Shown: in pieces, positions 5,206 through 5,339 of the stretch
Layout: each line of letters begins with the position of its first letter
How positions within the stretch are numbered: position 1 is the stretch's first letter
The notes under the pieces: model-generated
The model's database searches: none
What the model saw: the letters and a program-made list of their open reading frames with translations, nothing else
What the model was told of the DNA's origin: nothing
Translations under genes and position numbers: made by a program
Origin: Erginobacter sp964465735
Lineage (GTDB): Bacteria > Auribacterota > Erginobacteria > Erginobacterales > Erginobacteraceae
Length of the DNA stretch: 5,339 bases
Direction: 5' to 3'
Assembly (NCBI GenBank): GCA_964465735.1
Contig: CAYXKT010000162.1
Coordinates: 1-5,339, forward strand

Positions 5206-5339
5206 GTCGAAATAGGGTTATAATTGTCCTGGTTTGCTTTAGAAGTCGGATAATTACACCTTTAGGGCCCACAGATCACACTAATTAACTCAAACCTAAG
5301 TTGAGCGATTATTGCGGATGAAACGTGCTAAGATTTTGC
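5206..5339. other. Intergenic DNA upstream of the rex promoter
   Basis: AT-rich non-coding DNA with no gene I can support. It holds TAATTACAC (5251-5259) and ACACTAATTA (5278-5287), both identical to parts of the repeat block at 1-34, and a small hairpin (CTCAA 5289-5293 with TTGAG 5301-5305, 7-base loop, no T-run). An ATG at 5318 on the plus strand opens a frame that runs off the edge after seven codons, too short to call. Confidence 0.5.

Noticed and set aside
5219..5224. TATAAT on the plus strand as a divergent promoter
   Set aside because: No acceptable -35 hexamer at 16-18 bases upstream; the surroundings are AT-rich enough for a chance match.
5318..5339. Start of a divergent plus-strand gene (ATG at 5318, reading MKRAKIL to the edge)
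   Set aside because: Seven codons only, no clear ribosome-binding site, and no convincing promoter.

Overview
The window carries one compact minus-strand operon, read from right to left: rex, hydC, hydB, hydA. It encodes a redox-sensing Rex repressor followed by the three subunits of a soluble, NAD-linked, probably electron-bifurcating [FeFe]-hydrogenase. An O2-sensitive [FeFe] enzyme together with an NADH/NAD+-sensing regulator points to a strictly anaerobic, fermentative, syntrophic or acetogenic bacterium. The coding DNA is GC-rich and the flanks are visibly richer in A+T. Nothing in the window fixes the phylum. No maturation gene (hydE, hydF, hydG) lies here, so those must be elsewhere.

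Right flank (5117-5339): an intergenic control region. Reading leftward it has a TTGACA -35 box, a 17-base spacer, a CATATT -10 box and, starting two bases past the -10, an 18-bp dyad TTGTGAAACTAATCACAG that closely matches the Rex operator consensus. The operator would cover the transcription start, so the operon is most simply read as autoregulated: Rex blocks it when NAD+ is high and releases it when NADH accumulates. The enzyme then removes NADH and reduced ferredoxin as H2, or runs in reverse.

Core (304-5116): all three gene junctions overlap (11, 8 and 1 bases) and each hyd gene has its Shine-Dalgarno inside the end of the gene before it, so the three subunits should be translationally coupled. 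HydC is a NuoE-like [2Fe-2S] protein. HydB is a NuoF-like FMN/NAD(H) subunit with an N-terminal thioredoxin-like domain and two C-terminal ferredoxin [4Fe-4S] motifs. HydA is the catalytic subunit, with four accessory cluster sites and the H-cluster domain; its length and cysteine spacing match Clostridium pasteurianum CpI.

Three protein features deserve a second look. HydA has TSCSPGW where the canonical loop is TSCCPGW, so a serine sits at the position of a [4Fe-4S] ligand of the H-cluster. HydB has an N-terminal extension of about 55 residues with four cysteines, ahead of a thioredoxin-like domain that has only three of the usual four [2Fe-2S] cysteines. Rex has a CGCHC cluster in its Rossmann domain.

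Left flank (1-303): no gene. It consists almost entirely of two tandem repeat families, an AT-rich 55-bp-period family built on CACTAATTA and a GC-rich 48-bp-period family. I see no convincing terminator for the operon. Pieces of the first family recur at the far right edge, so related repeats flank the operon on both sides.
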